Assembly: GCA_037367355.1 (NCBI GenBank)
Contig: CM074703.1
Location: forward strand, 3,038,001-3,102,000
Origin: Neoscytalidium dimidiatum
Lineage: Eukaryota; Ascomycota; Dothideomycetes; Botryosphaeriales; Botryosphaeriaceae
Direction of reading: 5' to 3'
Length of the DNA stretch: 64,000 nucleotides
The notes under the pieces were generated by a model. That model did no database searches. It worked only from the letters and a program-made list of their open reading frames with translations, and had not been told where the DNA came from. Below are positions 23,818 to 36,230 of this stretch, one piece after another (position 1 is the first letter of the stretch; every line of letters starts with the position of its first letter). The position numbers and the translations under genes are program-made.

Positions 23818-26800
23818 GGCTGGTGGGTTTGCACGGGGTAGTGGACGGGGACAGCGTAAGCGGTTGCGAGCTTATGCCCGGCGTTTGAAGGACAGGCGAC
23901 TTTCTGCTGTCCTCGAGCGAGGAAAAGAAGAAGAGTGCAAGCTTCTTATGTTTCAATAACTGGTTTAACAGAGCAGTGAGAGTTGATATGAGGGAGATAG
24001 ACTTCACGGGTACTTTCTCCCGACGAGCGTATTAGATAGACACGAATGAATCGAGATGAACAGAGTGTTCAACGAACTCTCTCAGTCACATAGCTATCGA
24101 CAATGCTAGCGACGAAGTCGCCGCGAGACTCTGATCGTCCCGAGGTAGGGACTACTCACGACCCCTCCCGGCTCCTCCTGCTCACTCCCCTCACTACCGG
24201 CACCTCTTTCCCCCGGCCCCCGCTGCCAAGCAGTGCCACAGCCCGAAAGGAAGAGCGACCATGTATGCCAAAAAAAACCGAGCACCGGAGACGAAGGTCT
24301 CTCGCACGTAGCAAAATGCAGGCGCAAAAAGCCCAACGGTTATACACGAGGCAAGCAACAGCGATCGGCTGACGTTACTATTTCCGAAAGCGAGGAGAAA
24401 AGGAAAGGAGCTCCAGATCTGCTCCCAGCATCTTAGTCACGTAGCGAAAGCAAGCAAGCAAGCAATCGGGATTAAAAAAGAAAAAAGGCCCTGATGAGCA
24501 TCAACAACCCAGGGGAGAAAAAAACAGGAGCGCATCCATGCAATGCAAGAAAGCACGATTCCGAATGTCCCGAGAGAAAAAGGAAGTAACACGGGCAGCT
24601 CCAGGAAGGCAGGCAGGCAGCGGGGTCTCAAGTTTCAGCCCCAGCTCCAAAAAGCCCCACCCTTCAGCCCGGCCGAGCGACAGCATCAGCAGCGACAAGG
24701 AACGGACGGGGGGGGGCTGGAGGAGGGGAAGGATGCGAAGCAACAAGGCGCGCCGCGTTGCGACCAGGAAGCGGTTCCGGGATGATACATACAAGCGACA
24801 AGGGACCACCCGTCGCCGCAGCAGCAGCAGCAGCAAGCAAGCAAGCAAGCGGCGGGGTAATACGCGCATACAGCCTTAAGCGAGAGCATGGGGGAGGAGC
24901 AGCAAGCTTGCAGCCTGGGCCAAGCGCACGCCAAACGGTAGCTGAACGCTTCAGAATGACGAAAGGCCCTGAGAAAAAAAAAAAGAAAAAAGAAAAAAGG
25001 CGCTCGGCTCTGACTAGCGCGACGTAAGAGAAAATGCGGGGACAGATCGGGGATGTGTGAGTGCGTGTGTGTGTGTGGCGCGCGCAGGCGACGACGACTC
25101 CTTCTCCTCCTTCTGCCGGCGCTAGCCAACCAGCGGGGCCGGCCGAAGGAAGGGGAGGCTAAATGGTGGCACCGTTGCTTTTTTGCGCATGTGGTTCAGC
25201 TGGCAACTGCTCTCCTCTGGGACCGGGGGGGTAAAAGTGGGCCACCGGGGCGGACGCTCGTCCTGCGTCCTGCAGTGCCCACGTTTTTTGCGGTCCCTTT
25301 CTTTGCGTCAACGGAGGGTCTCGGACGGGGTCGGGTCAGATCCTAGCGGTCCCAAGATGCAGGTGAGAGTACGTAGTAGATAGAGCCGCCGCGATCGATG
25401 CCTGCCGAGGCAAAGGACGACCATTCAACATACAGGATACGAGACGCGGCGAGAAAAAAAAATAAATTGAAAGAGAGCAGCAAAGCGCATGTACACAGCT
25501 AGCGCATATGCTTATTTCAAACAGGCTGTACGGCACACAGCAAAGCAAGTCGCACTAAATTTGGCTACATGGCGGCGGGGCAGAGGAGGTGATGTACGAG
25601 AGGCGTCGTCGATCAGACACACAGGCACTGCACATCACTCTCCCTTCCCGCCCGTTGGCTTTTTGTTTTGGTGTCACGTCGCACCGGGCGACTGGCCGGC
25701 GGTGTTCGATAAATTGTTTTCTCACTTCCCATCCCTTCCCTTCGCCGTCGCCGGCTGCACGCTCGCTCGACGAGAGACATCCGCCTGGCGCAGTTTTCAA
25801 ATTGAGACTTCGATCGAAATCCTCCCGCCCACCCGCAGGCATGCAAGGGGAGGGATAAGCGAAAAAGGGTGTGGGAGGGCGTAGTCTCATTGTCTGCCCT
25901 TTCTCCAAACTAGGCTCTCTCTCTCTCTCTCTCCCTCTCTCAGCTGCATGTCAGCGGCGCCAAGGCCAGGTCCGCGTTGTTTGTCGAATTATAGCCCCCC
26001 CTCTCGGCTTTATCGCCCTCTTTCGCCAATGCGAGCTCCGCAAAGTGGCAGGCTCCCCCCGGGGTGTTCAGACTAAACCGCCAGGGCGGCTTATAGAAAA
26101 CAACAAAAAAACAAGGCACCGGTCGCCGCGCCTTCCCACTCCAGGGTGGCGTTCGCCGAAGAAAAGCCAAAGACCGAAATCCTGTTGTGCACCGTCCCCC
26201 GGGCGAGAGCGACGTGGATTCTGATGCTTAATTCCGGTGCGCGCACGGCTCAGGCGGGAAAATGGCGTGTAAGGGCTGCCATCCGGTGGGATTGGCCGCT
26301 GCCTTGTGTTTTGTACACAGCGCCGGGTCCAACGCTCATGGCACCGACAGCTGTCAGATTCACCACGGTTAGGTACCTAGGCCGCTGCTCGCGCTGTGGC
26401 AGCGTCAAACGAAGGGCCGGTGCTTGCGAGATGTAGTACCTCTGCTCTATATTTATTGAGGCAACACCTATGTATGCTATACGACCGTGACCCACACAGA
26501 CGCGCGCTCTGAATTTCCCGGTGATCCAAACAACTCGCACCAATGTTAATGTTTCCTACCACAACAAAAACCCCCCCGGCCAGATGTCCCCATGTCCCTC
26601 CCGCGCCGGGCGTCAGCGGCCCTTCCCGTCAGTATCCCCGTCTCACTGATACAATATCAAGAAGCGAGACAAGGGCATTCGCTTCCCGTAACGACGCCCT
26701 CGCCGCCCGTTCGCTTGCCTGCTCTCTTCGGACTTGCCGCCCGCAACTGACAAATACGCATGTAACCCGTTGCTGTTGCCCTCCGCGTCCATAATATCGG

Positions 26801-27541
26801 CGTCTTTCCCAAGCCCGAGCCTGAGCGCCGACATCCCGTCCGGTGAGGCCATCCATACCGTATCATTACCGTCCCAAAGTCGACCGGTTGGAAAGGGCGA
26901 TCCGCATAATAAGACAAGGGTACAAAAAGTTTTGGAAAAGGCAAAATAAGGCAAACAACCAAAGCGCACGCCCATGCTTTTGTGCGTTCCCCGTGGGTGG
27001 GAGGTGACGGACCATGCTGGATCCCGCTACTAGTCCTTCTAGTTATGGAGTCCCGAGAAGGCTTGAGCCGGAAGATGATGCTGAGAAGTGAAGCATTCAA
27101 GAAATGCAAAACGGGCACGTGTACAAAGACAAAAACCAAAAGCAGATGCTGTTGCAGAACCTTTGCCAATCACCGAAAAACACTCGCTCAAATGCCGCAG
27201 AAACGAAACAGGAAACAAGAAAGCCAAGCGGGAAAAATAAATACACAAGCGTCCGCTTCTTTGCTGCTGATGATCATGATGACTTGGAAAAGGAAAGTTT
27301 GTGATGATACCCGCATGAACAATGGAAACCGCCCGCTTTCCCATGAAAGCATCTAGACAAGACTAAAGAAATAATACCCCAACCTGTGGCTCTCCTGGTC
27401 CCCGCTCCTGCCATTGTGGGGGAGTCCTGTCTGGGGTGGATGAACGCCGCCAGGTTGCATTTGGATGAAATCCGTTCTTTCTCCCATTCCCTCCTTTTGA
27501 GAATCTCGGTGTATTTCCATTGGCCTTTCGTGCCCATAAAT
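23818..27541. other. 3.7-kb gene-poor region
   Basis: No frame here shows domains or sustained codon bias. It holds many A-runs, AAGCAAGC-type short tandem repeats (near 24449 and 24834), a CT run at 25916-25940 and GC-rich patches. It lies between the 5' end of the monooxygenase gene and the 3' end of the Byr4-like gene. A long 3' UTR or non-coding transcript is possible, but nothing in the sequence proves it. Confidence 0.5.
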
Positions 27542-30500
27542 CTACATGACCGTCATTAACTTCATCTGCTGTGTCTTCGCAACCAGCTCCGTTTCCTTTG
27601 CGTCAAATGTCTTTTCCGATAGTGTCATTCGTGAGCGTGGCCGACTTCGCCGTGAGGAAGGAGATTCGTCAGGAGGATCTGCGGTGAAAATGTGACTGAA
27701 AGGAGAATCGCCACCTGTGGGGGTATGCACGGGACTGGAGTAAAGCCGTTCGGTTTCGCGCAGTGCTCCCTTGGCTTTACGCGTAAGACCGTTGACGTAA
27801 GGCACGATATGTTTCAGGGTGGCTGTATCGAAAGGAACCTTCTTGGTGGGTGTACCTGGGTTTTGAGCGAGAGCATCCTTGTTCCTGCGTTGCTGAAGCG
27901 CCTCGATGACCGATCGTGCAACAGCCTCGGAATTCTTGCGTGGGCGCGTACCCGGCGTAGCTTGCGGCGTATCCTGGGGTGTCCTGGGGGCTGGAGAAGG
28001 GCTGCTGAAGATGTCATCTGTAGAGGTCAGAATTGACTTTCTTCTTGATTTGTTCCCAACCGAAAGTGCGGGCGAGGCTCCGTTACTGTAGCTCTCTCTG
28101 GCAGCCTGGAGAATAGACCGACCCCTAGCACGACCAGAAAGCGGAGTGGTATTGGAAGGCTCGTCAAATGCGTCAGCATCGAATCCGGGCGATGAAGGTG
28201 GAGAAAGCTGTGGAACAAGCGGCGGATCGTCGACTTCCTGATCGGCTAGGTCAATCATTGCCTCCACCTCTTGCCACATATTTTTATATGCGCCGTCCAG
28301 GATATTGAGACTAGCGGCTCTTTTACGCAGTTCTTTTAATTCCTCGATCAAGAGACCCCATTCTCTCAGCAAACCAATGTTGGCGAGTACATTCGTCTGC
28401 TGTTCCCTGATGCTCTTGGGGACGAACATCGTAGACGGACTGTCCGGTTTGCCTTTGTTGGGTTCGCCAAAACCATCATCACAGCCACTGAAATCGAAGT
28501 CATCGTTCCAGTCCTCGGTGACGCCTTTGCTGCCAACGCCCCAGGTGCCAAATTTGTTAGTGATCATTGGGTCCCTCTTCCCAGCTACGTCCGGAACAAC
28601 TGGAACGCTTTGACTGCGCGCGTGAAGACCACTTGGCGCCCGCCGACCCACTGATCTGCTACCTCTACCGTGGGCGTCCTTCTTCCCGTGGACTGTACTG
28701 GGACGAGGAGGTGTGCGGTTACCCACGCTTTTGTCAGGGACAGCGGACTCTGACCAGTCGAAGATGCTGCTCCTCGTGTCTCTCTCGTAAGTATCCGTAG
28801 ATAACCGCGGTGCTGTGTATGCTGAAAGAGGACTCGAATTCGGTCCAATGACGATAGGGTTGGTGCGCCTCAAGGCCAGTTGGGTTGCGTATTGCATACT
28901 CGTCGTTCTATCACTGCTCAATTCCCACAAGTCACTGTCATCATCGCCGAAAGACCAACGGCCGTCGTCACCATCGTCGGGGCTGATATCCCATTCGAGA
29001 GAACCCAGGTTGAGTGGTTTAGGGGGCGACGAGGGAATGTCAGACGAGAAGCGAGAATTACTGCGGGGCGCTGGAGTCGGAGACCCACCGTTCCCGTTCC
29101 CCCGGTCCTGTACGACGGAGCGCACAGGCGTTGAGAAGTTGCTCTCCTCTTCCTGGATTATGGAGTGCTTGTCGAGTTCCGGAAAGGTTCCCTTGGGAAG
29201 AAGGTCCCGCAACGGCGAGATTTTATGCTGCAAGGAAGGCGGTGATTCATCAAAGATGGTTTCGATGGTTGGCCCGCGGGCGCCTGAAGAGGCTCTAGTG
29301 CCCCTTGTGCGCATGGAGTCGAACACGGTATCGCTCTGGAAATCCGTGTCGGACTCTTCTCCGGACCAGAGGCGTGCTTCAGTGTCTGAGCCGACCAGGG
29401 TGGAAGCTTGTTCTGACGAGGTGATAGAGTAGCGGGAAGGCCGAATTGGCGCAGAAGAGGGTGACGCAGGGCGATGACTGACAGGTCGGGCGGTCGGGGG
29501 TGTATATCCATGCTGCGAGGGGACTCGAGACGGGATGTGATTGGAGGTATTGCTCAGGGACACGGTGCGTGACTCGAAGGCGGGCGAGGATGAGGGCCTG
29601 CTGGACTCGAAACTGACGTCGGCAGCGTCGCCGGTGTGGCTGCTGTACGAAGAATGGATCTCGCGCGGCGAGTCAACCGGGCCGCTCGCGTCTCTCGGCT
29701 TCGGGAGCGCATCCAAGTCGCCGTTGGTCATTGCGCCCGAACCATCACGGGTCGACGCGGTGGTCGCGGTGGAGAGACGTCTGCTCGCGCGGACGAACCT
29801 GTCGGCGGAGAGGCGACGCCGGTGCTGTGGTTTCCTGGCCGGCGGGACAGTCCCGAGGATGTCACTAATGGAGAAGGAGCGCCTGGCATGATCTTCTCCT
29901 TGGCCTGTTTCGGGTAATGCAAGTGCCTCTGCGGGGGTTTCAGAAATAGACGTGGGGCTCAGTGGCGCAAGCTCGACAAAAGCCGGAGTTTGCGGGCGAC
30001 TCCGAGCATCATCGCTGTCGCCGGCCTGGCTGGTGGAATCCTCCATTTCGAGCGTTGGAGCCGTGACGGCGTTGGCCAGAACAAGGGTCGGGCGGTATTT
30101 CTCGCTTGGGACTATCCGCGTGATAACCTTTGGATCTCCAGACAATCCTCGCCTCCTAGCTACGGTACCCTTGGCCGAGAAGTACTGCTTCCAGCGGACC
30201 TCCGGCTCGTGCTGTTGGGGGCCGGTGGCGGCGAAAGCATCGACAAGATCCGGCGGGTGGTCCATGAACGCAGGGCGCGACCCCAGCGTCTTGGACCGCT
30301 GATGACTCGTCGCCGGCCGCCGCAGGGTCGGGCGCGACGAGCTGGACGGGCGCGGCTCAGGGCCTGCGGGGTGGCGGACAGATGTCGAACGCTTGACAAG
30401 TTTGTTTGGAGGAAGCGGTGGTGGCGGGGCGCTGCCTGGGATCATGGGCGCATTCGAGCCGTCCAGCGAAAAGGCCATGGATCCGTTTGAGTACGAGAGC

Positions 30501-31077
30501 GATGGCGATGCCGGGCTTGCGGAGGTGCGTGTCGAGCTTTGCGATATGGATACTATCGAGAGGCGCTTCACCCACGACGGACGCGCCCGCGAGCTATCCC
30601 GGCCGTCAACAACACCACCACCACCACCACCACCAACAACAACAACTCCTCCTCCTCCTCCTCCTCCTCCTCCTCCTCCTCCTCCTCCTCCTCCTCCACT
30701 CGGCGGCGGGTCCTGGTCCACGCCCGACAGTCTCTTCCCACCCTCGTCGGCCGGGCGTAAGCGGGGGCTCACGCTGTCTAGAGTTAATCGTCGAGGTCGG
30801 CGCATTGGTGCTCGCTCATTGTTTGGGTGCGTCTCGAATGCGCCGTCCAGCGGTCCAGATGCCAGCGGCGGCAATAATGGTTGCGCAGCGACAGAGGTGT
30901 ACGGCCGCGGAGGCAGCTGCTGCTCGGTCGGGCGTTCGACGGTCGAGGGTCTTTTTTGCCTGGCGAACGGGGTGGGTGGTCGCTGTGTATCTGGACGGCC
31001 CAGGGCCAGGCCGGCGGAGGATAGGCCAACAACAGTGGCAGAAGCGCACAGCTGTATCACGAGAGCGAGTCAGCCAT
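27542..31077 (-). CDS. Byr4/Bfa1-like septation (mitotic exit) regulator
   Basis: Likely scaffold half of the two-component GAP (with Cdc16/Bub2) that restrains the Spg1/Tem1 GTPase in the septation/mitotic-exit pathway at spindle pole bodies. Frame open from 31060 to 27542. It is a long, Ser/Pro/Arg-rich, largely disordered protein with the acidic-aromatic motif VTEDWNDDFDFSG and, after it, SIREQQTNVLANIGLLREWG and LIEELKELRKRAA, a helical pattern I associate with fungal Byr4. The frame has no ATG at its 5' end. One workable model starts at 31077 (MADSLS) with a 17-nt exon, a 101-nt intron (30960-31060) and a second exon from 30959, giving 1144 aa. Otherwise the first in-frame ATG is at 30805. 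A long poly-Gly tract lies near the N-terminus. The assignment is from motif memory and is moderate. Confidence 0.68.
30610..30697. repeat. Trinucleotide repeat encoding poly-Gly
   Basis: An imperfect CCA/CAA block followed by an almost pure CCT (TCC) run, read on the plus strand. In the minus-strand Byr4-like gene it gives two Gly runs separated by Val residues. Confidence 0.93.
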
Positions 31078-32803
31078 GGACGAGCGCAGCAGGGCGACAA
31101 TTCACGCAGGGCGAAAAGAAATAAGCGGCGAGCGCTCGCGTGCAAAGCAATATGTTTGGCAGACGGCGCAGATAAATGGCTGAAGGGGGAGCTACCGTGG
31201 GTACTGTTTTCATGCTTCCGGGTTACTCAGCCCGCCTCCAGCTGCAAGGCACAAGAGAAAGGAGACTCGTGACGGCGTGGGTCGTGGTCATTATGGCATG
31301 GCGGAGGGAGCGGGCAGCGGAGAGGGCAGCATTCGAGGGATGCCGCAGCTGAGCGCAGCAGTTCAGATCAGAAGCGAGCGGCGGGTGGAGACGCTGTGAT
31401 ACGGCGGAGACAGCTGCGCTGGCCGGGACGAGACCGAGGAGGCCTGCGGTCAACTAGGTATAGATGGTGGGATCGACGGCGACAGTTTGGGCGATTGACA
31501 GACGGGTTCCCCTCGTAAGCGAAAGCGCTAGGTGCTCCGTACAGCGCGTCTGAAGACCGGGATGGTCAGGCTTGCTCTCGCAGGTGGAATGTAAATAACA
31601 AGGCGCGGTAGCATGGCGCACCCCACCCGTTACACGCTGCGCTCGGCCGCGACGCCCTGGGCGCTGCGGCTGCTCTGCTCTGGCGCTGCGCTGCGCTGCT
31701 GCCGCCGCTGATGCTGCTGGCGGCCCCGTGCGATGCTGGCTGGTGGCTGCTGGCCGTTGATTCTGAGGGCGTGGGCAGCACATGCGGTGCGCTCGCCGCC
31801 TGCACTGCGCTGTGGTGCGCTGCGGTCAGGGACCGGCGGCTGCGTGCCCCTCGCAGAACCCTGGCCCCAAGTTTGGTAGACGGCAGCCCCCAGATGTCGC
31901 GCGCTCTCTCATCAGCCGTTGCGGTCCAATGCCGTGTCAGGGCGCGCGCTCACCGGCGGCGGTTCTCAGCTGGGCCAATCAGCCAAGCCATGTCAATCTC
32001 CCATGAAGATCCGGGCTCGCTCGCCCAAGCTGGCACCTAGCACCTAGCACCTAGCTCCTACGACGACACCCGCACGTCACGTCAGCGCGCCCAGCCTGCC
32101 AGGCCCACGGCCCACGGTCCACGGGTGACGATGCGACGACGCGACGGGCGGCGGGCGGCGGGCGACGGGCGACAGCGGGTTGGCGGCTGGCGGCTGGCTG
32201 CGCGCGCTGAAGCGCAATGCGGCCTTGCAGATGAGGCTGGTCTGCGGCACAGCAACAATGTAACCCAGGCCCGCGATTGCTTAGGCTCCACAGACGCTGC
32301 CCTCCGCCGCCGCCGCCGCCGCGCTGCGTCTTGCCGGACGATCCTGGCGGGCGCAATGCGTAGATCCGGGATATGCGAAATAGCGCGCCAGATAATTGTG
32401 CTCGACTTCCTTGCTTGCACACCTGCATGGCGCGTGGGCGGGTGGGCGTGGCGGACGGCGGTTCATCAGCGGATCTGGGCGGCCCACTGCGAGGTACGAG
32501 GCACGGTGCATCAGATCGGTGAGCTGGTTGGCGGCGGGCTTGCTTCTGGAAGAAAAGCAATGCCCGATTGCGGACGAGAGCGAGCGAGCGCTTGGGTCAT
32601 CTCATTTGATTTGCGCCTGGGAACCAAGGCAGGCAGAGCGAGCAGAGCATCCAGCCCTGCCGTCAGCCCCGCGCCAGCCAATCGCCGTGCCCGCACGCTG
32701 GCCCACGCCAGCGTCTGAACCAACTTGACGCCACATCAAAGCAACATTGCTCTGTCCACACGGCTCGACGCTTCAGCTCCTGCTCCGCACAGTCCGCGCA
32801 ATC
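31078..32803. other. Divergent 1.7-kb spacer between Byr4-like and Gcn20 genes
   Basis: Very GC-rich, with tandem GGCGGGC/GGCGGCTG blocks at 32140-32205 and three CACCTAG copies near 32033-32056. Frames here are long but low-complexity and shared among several phases, so I treat them as composition artefacts. It should contain promoters of both flanking genes. Confidence 0.5.
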
Positions 32804-35340
32804 ATGGAGGCTGAAATCCGCGCCCAGATCCCTCACATCGATCCCGTGCTGTCCGAGTACAGTGCCGGCTATCTCCAGCATGCAGCAAACTCTTTCCAGC
32901 CCGATGCCGACCCCAACGCGCCCACGCCGCTGTCCGAGGCTGCGGCCACCATCTCTGCCCTGCTTGTCTCGGCATCAGGTGACTACTCTAGCCAGAACGA
33001 GTCCACTATCCAGAACCTCGTCGACAAGTTCGTCGAGAAGCTGAGCAGCGGCATCGATGGCGAGCGCCGCCAGATGGCCCCGTCGGCCAAAAAGCTCGAC
33101 CAGGCCATTCACGTCGGCTCCCAGCGCAACATCTCCTCCACCCTCGGCCTGGCCTCTGGTGCCGTCGACCTGGAGTCGGCCAACGCCAGGCGCGTTGAGT
33201 CCAAGGTCGACCGCAAGAAGCTCGAGAAGGCCGAGCGGAAGATCCGCGCCAAGCAGGAGAAGAAGGAGATGCGTTTTGTCGAGTACGAGGCCTCTCGTCT
33301 GCTTGACCAGCCCTCGGAGACCCAGTCGTATGAAGAATTTTTCATGATGGTCAATCCTCTGCAGATGGGCGCCGAAAACAGCCAGAAGAGCAAGGACATC
33401 AAGGTCGACGGCATTGACGTGTCCATCAGCGGCAAGAGAATCCTCACCGACACCAACTTGACTCTGGCCTACGGCCGTCGTTACGGCTTGGTGGGCCAGA
33501 ACGGCATCGGCAAGTCCACGCTGCTCCGTGCCCTTAGTCGAAGAGAGGTTGCTATTCCTACTCATATCTCCATCCTCCACGTGGAACAGGAGGTAATGTC
33601 TCTCTTACTGATCACTCAATTCGCGAGGCGCTAATCCTCCCCCTCAGATCACGGGTGATGACACTCCCGCCCTCCAGGCTGTGCTGGACGCGGACGTTTG
33701 GAGAAAGCATCTACTGAAAGAGCAAGAGGTCAGACAAGCTCAGCCACTTTCATGTTTATCTCAAGGGTCCTTGCTAATTGTATCACAGAAAATCTCCAAG
33801 GAACTGGCAGAGTTGGAGGAGCAGCGTTCTTCCATGGCCGACACCTCTGCGGATGCCGCCAAGCTTGACAAGCAGCGCGAGGGTCTCGACATCACGCTGA
33901 GCGACATCCACGCAAAGCTTGCGGAGATGGAGTCGGACAAGGCAGAGTCCCGGGCGGCCAGTATTCTGGCCGGCCTTGGCTTCTCTCCAGAACGTCAGCA
34001 ATACGCAACGAAAACCTTCTCGGGAGGTTGGAGAATGAGGCTAGCGCTTGCCCGAGCCCTGTTTTGCGAGCCTGATTTGCTGCTCCTGGACGGTGTGTTT
34101 AAGAATTCTGAGTCAAGAGCAGTGCCCCGCTGACACGTCGCAGAACCTTCCAACATGTTGGACGTTCCGTCGATCACATTCTTATCAAACTATCTGCAGA
34201 CTTACCCTAGTACCGTCCTTGTGGTTTCCCACGACAGGGCATTCCTGAACGAGGTTGCCACGGATATTATCCACCAGCATTCCGAGCGCCTGGACTACTA
34301 CAAGGGTGCCAATTTCGGTAAGGCACCCCTGCAGCAAGATTAGTTTGAAACAAGGACTAACCTTATATGCAGACTCCTTCTATGCGACGAAAGAGGAAAG
34401 ACGGAAGACGGCCAAGCGCGAGTATGAGAAGCAGATGGCTGAGCGGGCCCATCTCCAAGGTACGAGACACGATCTGCGCCTCTATTCGCTCATTGCCCAC
34501 TAAAATGAACCAAATGCAGCCTTCATCGACAAGTTCCGTTACAATGCCGCGAAGTCGTCCGAGGCACAGTCTAGGATCAAGAAGCTCGAGAAGATGCCTG
34601 TGCTTGAGGCTCCGGAAAGCGAGTACACAGTGCACTTCAAGTTCCCGGAGGTTGAGAAGCTCTCGCCGCCGATCATTCAAATGAGCGGGGTCAGCTTTGG
34701 ATACAGTCCCGACAAACCCCTTCTGTCAAATGTTGATCTGGACGTGCAACTCGACTCTCGAATCGGCATTGTTGGGCCGAACGGAGCGGGTAAGACGACG
34801 GCGTTGAAGCTCCTCATTGGGGCGCTTCAGCCTACTAAAGGACTCATTTCCCAGAACCCACGTCTCCGCGTTGGCTTCTTTGCTCAGCACCACGTCGATG
34901 GATTGGATTTGAACATGAGCGCCGTGGGGTTCATGGCACAGAAGTTCCCGGGTAAGACGGACGAGGAGTATCGTCGGCATCTCGGAGCATTCGGCATCAC
35001 GGGCATGACGGGTTTACAAAAGATGGCGCTACTCTCCGGTGGGCAAAAGTCCCGTGTCGCGTTCGCCTGTCTCTCGCTGCAAAACCCGCACATCCTCGTG
35101 CTTGACGAGCCGTCCAACCATCTGGACATCGAGGCGATGGATGCGTTGTCGACGGCGCTGCAGGAGTTCCAGGGCGGAGTGCTGATGGTCAGCCACGACG
35201 TCACGATGCTGCAGAACGTGTGCACGTCGCTGTGGGTGTGCGATAACGGCACGATCGAGCACTTCGATGGCACGGTCAACGACTACAAGAAGCGCATCGC
35301 GGCTCAGGCAAACGAGGCGGGTGTCGTACAGAAGCACTAA
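32804..35340 (+). CDS. GCN20: Gcn20-type ABC-F ATPase
   Basis: Cytosolic, non-transporter ABC-F ATPase that binds ribosomes with Gcn1 and lets uncharged tRNA activate the eIF2-alpha kinase Gcn2. Six exons: 32804-33592, 33648-33728, 33789-34092, 34144-34317, 34373-34459 and 34520-35340, 751 aa, nearly the same as yeast Gcn20. The N-terminal ~200 residues match the Gcn20/ABCF3-specific extension ([20 protein letters not shown]). ABC1: Walker [10 protein letters not shown] (231-239), signature [10 protein letters not shown], Walker B LLLLDEPSNMLD. ABC2: Walker [10 protein letters not shown], signature [10 protein letters not shown], Walker [12 protein letters not shown]. The Glu-Pro codons of the first Walker B are rejoined across intron 3. 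The N-terminal extension separates it from Arb1 and New1. No membrane segments. Confidence 0.96.
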
Positions 35341-36230
35341 GGCAACGGAAACACCAGCGCAGAGGGGGGCCGAGTGGTGCAGGTGGTCTGGCAACGGCGA
35401 GCCGTAAGCGACGCCCTTGCCTTTGTGTGTGTAGATGACAATGCATTGGCGGTGACGCCGCAACTCGTGAAACAAAAGCAAACGGTGATGATAAAATGAA
35501 ATGTGGCCGACGAGCGGCCGGCTCTGCGCTGTGTTCTATGCACGTACGGTGTACGGGGGTCGCGGCGTCCGTGAGCGGTCGGTGGTTTCGATTGGCGTGG
35601 GTGACACGGCGAGCATGGCGGCTCATTTGGCCTGCGATCGCTGCGCAGCCTCACCGCGCGCGCACAGATGCACGCTGTAATGACATGCCGAGCGCGCTCG
35701 CGCCAGCCAGGCCTCGGGGCGCAGGGCCGGCTGGATGAGAGTTTGGATCTGGATTTGGATTTCGGCGTGGTAGTCGCGCGGCGCGTGGATACGTACGCCG
35801 GCGGGACGGAAAGCGGGCAGCGGGCGGCGGGCGGCGGGCGGCGCGCAGATGGCAGCTGGCAGCTGGCAGCTGGCGTGCGGTTGGGGGAGTTGATGGGCTG
35901 GACTGGCTGCTAGGTGGTGCTCGCTGGCACGGGGCTTGGGGCTGGGCGCGCGGGTGCAAGTGGGACTGGAACTGGGAACTGGAACTTGAAAGCTGGGCTG
36001 GCGGATGTCTGATTATTCAGGCACGATGGAGATGCCAGCCTGATCCTGAGCTTGCGCCTGAGCGGAACGGAAGCCAAGCCTCCTCCCGACGTCGACGCCC
36101 TGCAAGCACGTTCGCATCCTCGCTCGATGCGCAAGTCCAGCGCTCACTCCGCAGAGAGTCGAAGCCTGCGCGTTCCTGATGCTCCACTGCCTCTGACTGC
36201 CGCCTGACGCTCCGTGGCCGGCCTGCGCGC
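35341..36230. other. GC-rich spacer downstream of Gcn20
   Basis: Contains GGGCGGC and GGCAGCT tandem units at about 35813-35875, similar in style to those upstream of Gcn20. It probably holds the promoter, and perhaps an unfound first exon, of the Whi2-like gene. ATGs at 36127 and 36179 are out of frame with it. Confidence 0.5.

Noticed and set aside
30406..31272. 288-codon plus-strand frame with poly-Leu opposite the Byr4-like gene
   Set aside because: The poly-Leu run is the CTC reading of the triplet repeat; the minus-strand frame is far longer and has recognisable motifs.
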